This document shows positions 40,994 to 44,134 of a DNA stretch of 44,134 nt, piece after piece. This DNA is from Methanosaeta sp. PtaB.Bin018 (GTDB lineage: Archaea; Halobacteriota; Methanosarcinia; Methanotrichales; Methanotrichaceae): positions 1 to 44,134 of the forward strand of contig MVQH01000084.1 of assembly GCA_002067755.1 (NCBI GenBank), written 5' to 3'. The position numbers and the translations under genes were made by a program. How positions within the stretch are numbered: position 1 is the first letter of the stretch; every line of letters starts with the position of its first letter. A model generated the notes under the pieces. That model worked only from the letters and a program-made list of their open reading frames with translations. It had not been told where the DNA came from and did not search any database.

Positions 40994-42898
40994 ATGAAGA
41001 TTGCATCGGATCCTCAGAGCTGGGCAAAATTTCGCAGGAAGGCAGAAGAGGCTTGGCTGGAGCTGCTCCAGGGGGATCGCCCTCTGATATGCACAGGCAT
41101 GTCCACCTGTGGCATATCCGCCCAGGCCGCCGATGTCCAGGCGGCAATTGAGCAGGAGCTCAAAGCTCAAGGAATAGACGCAAAAAGCATGAATGTGGGA
41201 TGCCTTGGGCTCTGTTATGCTGAACCGCTGGTCTACATAAGAATTCCAGGCCGCCCAATGGTCTGTTATGGCAATGTGACTGTGAAGTCTGGACCGAACC
41301 TGATAAAGGATCTTTTTTTGGGCAATAATCTCAAAGAAGAAGCTCTCGGAGCCATAGACCTCCCGGAGATGAAGGACCTTCATCATCCCAATCTGCCTTC
41401 AATCTGGGACCATCCAATGATCAAGCCTCAGGTAAGGATTGCTCTTCGCAACTGCGGAATCATCGATCCAGAAAAGATCGAGCATTATATCGCGCGTGGC
41501 GGCTACAGAGCGCTCTCCAAGGCCATTGATATGTCTCCTGAAGAGGTCATCGAAGAGGTAAAGACCTCCGGTCTGCGCGGACGAGGTGGTGCCGGTTTTC
41601 CCACGGGCATGAAATGGGAATTCTGCCGCCGCTCGCCTGGCCTGGAGAAATATCTCATATGCAATGCGGACGAGGGCGACCCTGGGGCATTCATGGATCG
41701 CTCCATCCTCGAGGGCGATCCACACGCTGTCATCGAGGGCATGCTCATCGCTGCCCATGCCATAGGCTGTACGCGAGGGTTCATCTACTGCAGGGCTGAG
41801 TATCCGCTGGCCCTGAAGAGGCTCCAGTTGGCTCTGGACCAGGCAGCAGAGCTAGGACTGCTGGGAGATCACATCCTTGGCTCTGATATGAGCTTCGACA
41901 TAACTATAAAAGAAGGTGCTGGGGCCTTTGTCTGCGGCGAGGAGACCGCCCTGATGGCCTCCATTGAAGGGAAGCGCGGCATGCCCAGAGCCCGCCCGCC
42001 GTTTCCAGCCAACTCAGGGCTGTGGGGCAAGCCTACAAACATCAACAACGTAGAGACGCTCGCCAATCTGTCGTCCATCATAAACAACGGCGGAAGCTGG
42101 TATTCTGCATGGGGAATTGGCAGGAGCCGGGGAACAAAGACGCTCTCCCTGGCAGGATCTGTGCGAAGAACAGGGCTGATCGAGGTGCCTTTGGGCATAA
42201 CCCTTCGCGAGATCATCTACGGCATAGGTGGCGGGATTTCGGGCGACAAAGCCTGCAAAGGCATACTCACAGGCGGGCCTTCCGGGGGATGCCTGCCAGC
42301 TGCCTTTCTCGACCTTCCTGTGGACTATGAGTCGCTGACTGAAAAAGGATCCATAATGGGCTCTGGCAGCATGATAGTAATTGATGAGGATACATGTGTC
42401 GTGGATACTGCCAGGTTCTTCCTCTCCTTCACACAATCTGAGAGCTGTGGCAAATGCACGCCCTGCCGCATTGGGACAAGGCAGATGCTTGCATCTCTCG
42501 AGAAGATCACCAGAGGTCTGGGCGATATGACAGATCTCGTCCGGCTTGAGGAGATCGCAAATGTCGTGAGGAGTGGCTCGCTCTGCGGCCTTGGCGCAGG
42601 TGCTCCCAATCCCGTTCTGACTACCATCAAGTACTTTTACGATGAGTACGAGGCGCACATCCTTCAAAAGAGGTGTCCTGCGCTGGTTTGTAGGGAGCTC
42701 ATCGGCTATTTTATAGATGAGCTGAAGTGTCGGGGCTGCGGACTGTGCCTGGAGAGCTGTCCTGTAGACGCCATATCGGGCGAGAAGGGAGCTGTTCACG
42801 TCATAGATCAGAGTGCCTGCATAAAATGCGGCGCTTGCCTTGAGGTCTGTCCGGAGAAATTCAGCGCTGTGGTGAAGAGGCCAGTTCAATGCATCTGA
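40994..42898 (+). CDS. NuoF-like flavoprotein subunit with extra iron-sulfur domains
   Basis: The 634-aa protein has three parts. An N-terminal thioredoxin-like [2Fe-2S] domain has CTGMSTCGIS and CLGLCYAEP. The FMN/NAD(H)-binding NuoF core has GLRGRGGAGFPTGMKWEF near residue 195, CNADEGDPGAFMDRSILE, CGEETALMASIEG and the SESCGKCTPCRIGT cluster ligand motif. A C-terminal 2x[4Fe-4S] ferredoxin has CRGCGLCLESCPVDA and CIKCGACLEVCP. This long form is typical of HydB/HndC-type subunits in bifurcating hydrogenases and related NAD(P)-linked complexes. The ATG at 40994 is 8 bp after the nuoE-like stop; the frame is open to 40871. It overlaps the next gene by 10 bp. Confidence 0.95.
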   Translation: MKIASDPQSWAKFRRKAEEAWLELLQGDRPLICTGMSTCGISAQAADVQAAIEQELKAQGIDAKSMNVGCLGLCYAEPLVYIRIPGRPMVCYGNVTVKSGPNLIKDLFLGNNLKEEALGAIDLPEMKDLHHPNLPSIWDHPMIKPQVRIALRNCGIIDPEKIEHYIARGGYRALSKAIDMSPEEVIEEVKTSGLRGRGGAGFPTGMKWEFCRRSPGLEKYLICNADEGDPGAFMDRSILEGDPHAVIEGMLIAAHAIGCTRGFIYCRAEYPLALKRLQLALDQAAELGLLGDHILGSDMSFDITIKEGAGAFVCGEETALMASIEGKRGMPRARPPFPANSGLWGKPTNINNVETLANLSSIINNGGSWYSAWGIGRSRGTKTLSLAGSVRRTGLIEVPLGITLREIIYGIGGGISGDKACKGILTGGPSGGCLPAAFLDLPVDYESLTEKGSIMGSGSMIVIDEDTCVVDTARFFLSFTQSESCGKCTPCRIGTRQMLASLEKITRGLGDMTDLVRLEEIANVVRSGSLCGLGAGAPNPVLTTIKYFYDEYEAHILQKRCPALVCRELIGYFIDELKCRGCGLCLESCPVDAISGEKGAVHVIDQSACIKCGACLEVCPEKFSAVVKRPVQCI

Positions 42899-44134
42899 GA
42901 ATCGACGAGCAGGAGATAGATGTCCCTCCAGGAACAACTATTAAGGAGGCAGCAAAGCTTGCAGGAATAAAGATACCAGGCCTGTGCGATCATCCAGACC
43001 TTGAGCGCTACGGAGGCTGCAGGCTCTGCTTGGTAGAGGTGGAGGGCATCCGCGGCTATCCCTCATCCTGCACTATGCCAGTATCAGAAGGCATGAAGGT
43101 CAGAACAAATACGCCTGCCCTGAAGGACTTGAGGTTGAACATTTTGGAGATGCTCCTCTCTGAGCATCCCTGCATCTGCCTGATCTGTGAGCGCTCCGGC
43201 AGGTGCGATGAGGTTCGAGAGGGCATGAGGAAGGTTCCACAGACCATGGGCTGTCGCTACTGTCCTAAGGATGGTAGATGCGAGTTGCAGGAGGTAGTGA
43301 CGCAGATTGGCCTGAAGAAGGTCGAGCTATGTCGCATCGGCACCGAAAAAGAGATCATTCGAAGCCCTTTCTTCGACCGCGACCCAAATCTCTGTATACT
43401 CTGCGGCCGATGCGTGCGAGCATGCGCTGACCGCGGCCTGGGCGTCATCTCTTTCAATTTCAGGGGATTTGACACAGTGATAGGAACTGCCTTCGAGAAG
43501 CCCTTGGAGGACGTTGGTTGCCGGTTTTGCGGGGCTTGCGTGGATGTGTGCCCCACTGGCGCCCTTGTGGAGAGGGCAAACAAATGGTCCGGAGTCGCAA
43601 AGAGGGTCGTGGAGACCATCTGTCCCTACTGCAGCAGCAATTGCCAGATAGGCATCGAGGTCAGGGATGATAAGATCCTTCGCACCAGGCCCCAAGGAAG
43701 TAAGCTCTGTGTGCGCGGAAGATTCGGCCTCGAGTTCGTCTCGCATCAGAGACTCACCAGGCCTATGATTCTCAAAGGCGAAAGGCTGGTCGAGGCTGGC
43801 TGGCAGGAGGCGATGGAGCTTGTGGCCGAACGGTTGGGGGGCTACAAAGGCCGAAGGTTTGCAATGCTGCTCTCCGGAGTCCTGACCAACGAGGCGCTCA
43901 GGACCGCAAAGAAGTTCTCGGAGAGGATCATGAACGGCCGGGCGGTGGCTGAGGATACATCCTCAGACTTCAGTCTGACGGAGATCATCCAGGGGCCATT
44001 GCTTGCAGTGGGAGAGCTGGCAGAGACCAATCCCGCAACTGAGCTTGCCATCCGGTCCACAAAGCCTGTGGTGATAAGCCCCTTCAGGACCCTGCTGGCA
44101 AAGAAGGCCTCAGTCTGGCTCAGATGCCGGCCTG
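42889..44134 (+). CDS. NuoG-like iron-sulfur / molybdopterin-fold subunit (partial, runs off window)
   Basis: The first 415 residues are visible. They contain an N-terminal [2Fe-2S] ferredoxin (CDHPDLERYGGCRLCLVEVE and a fourth Cys in SSC), the His-ligated [4Fe-4S] site HPCICLICERSGRC, two [4Fe-4S] clusters (CILCGRCVRAC, CRFCGACVDVCP) and then the start of a molybdopterin oxidoreductase domain with CPYCSSNCQIGIEV and LCVRGRFGLEFV. The order is that of NuoG and of FdhA-like subunits. In the visible part the usual formate dehydrogenase DHCARLCH-like stretch is not seen, which favours a NuoG-like electron conduit. The stretch ends at the window edge, so a catalytic residue further on cannot be excluded. 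Confidence 0.9.
   Translation, partial: MHLRIDEQEIDVPPGTTIKEAAKLAGIKIPGLCDHPDLERYGGCRLCLVEVEGIRGYPSSCTMPVSEGMKVRTNTPALKDLRLNILEMLLSEHPCICLICERSGRCDEVREGMRKVPQTMGCRYCPKDGRCELQEVVTQIGLKKVELCRIGTEKEIIRSPFFDRDPNLCILCGRCVRACADRGLGVISFNFRGFDTVIGTAFEKPLEDVGCRFCGACVDVCPTGALVERANKWSGVAKRVVETICPYCSSNCQIGIEVRDDKILRTRPQGSKLCVRGRFGLEFVSHQRLTRPMILKGERLVEAGWQEAMELVAERLGGYKGRRFAMLLSGVLTNEALRTAKKFSERIMNGRAVAEDTSSDFSLTEIIQGPLLAVGELAETNPATELAIRSTKPVVISPFRTLLAKKASVWLRCRP

Noticed and set aside
42014-42937. Minus-strand ORF of 307 codons opposite the NuoF-like gene
   Set aside because: Shadow frame; the plus-strand product has all NuoF cluster and FMN motifs.

Overview
The window reads as a chromosome segment of a methanogenic archaeon of the Methanosarcinales, most like Methanothrix (Methanosaeta). 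The basis is F420-dependent methylene-H4MPT reductase (Mer), the chromosomal protein MC1, PAN proteasomal ATPase, archaeal MBF1, NadM and AMP phosphorylase, together with archaeal TATA boxes and an intron-containing tRNA. The genus is an inference; no rRNA or acetoclastic gene is present to fix it. There is no CRISPR array and no intact insertion sequence. The only mobile-element trace is a decayed IS3-type orfA.

Left part (1-9900): metal/tetrapyrrole genes. A minus-strand unit has a 48-codon leader ORF, a FecCD/BtuC-type permease, its ATPase and a CobN-type chelatase large subunit that runs off the window start. Divergent from it is a fused ChlI-ChlD-type AAA+/VWA chelatase subunit with a His/Gln-rich linker, then an ABC-2 exporter pair and a secreted binding protein that carries a dockerin-like calcium module. 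From 9900 to 12330 the sequence is gene-poor, with decayed coding relics, one 81-aa orphan gene and a UPF0282 metallo-hydrolase. Two inverted repeats with AACTA/TAGTT half-sites flank TATA boxes there.

Middle (12332-27090): a nickel/peptide-type ABC uptake system split into two converging units, nikA-methyltransferase-nikB-nikC on plus and nikD-nikE on minus, whose stop codons abut. Then come a 56-aa gene, MC1, an Hfq-like Sm protein, a class II photolyase broken by one extra T, two flavin reductase paralogues, a nitroreductase, a DUF3795 protein, a second metal-type binding protein divergent from an MBL hydrolase/radical SAM pair, and an exported protein.

Right part (27554-44134): mostly housekeeping genes in tight operons: a CxxC mini-protein, an OB-fold protein, SAM hydrolase, mer, nadM, PAN divergent from MBF1, Sua5, a nucleotidyltransferase, AMP phosphorylase, an HDAC-like deacetylase, DUF89 and PAC2. 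After these come an exported protein, an LRV-type repeat protein beside a Vms1-like (VLRF1) peptidyl-tRNA hydrolase, an intron-bearing tRNA-Arg(TCG), and a NuoE-NuoF-NuoG-like electron-input module cut by the window end.

Most notable: the VLRF1/LRV pair, the NuoEFG-like module in a methanogen, the CobN/ChlID/transporter neighbourhood, the split nik system with an embedded methyltransferase, and several inverted repeats at promoters. Functions are family-level readings made by eye; no database search was run.
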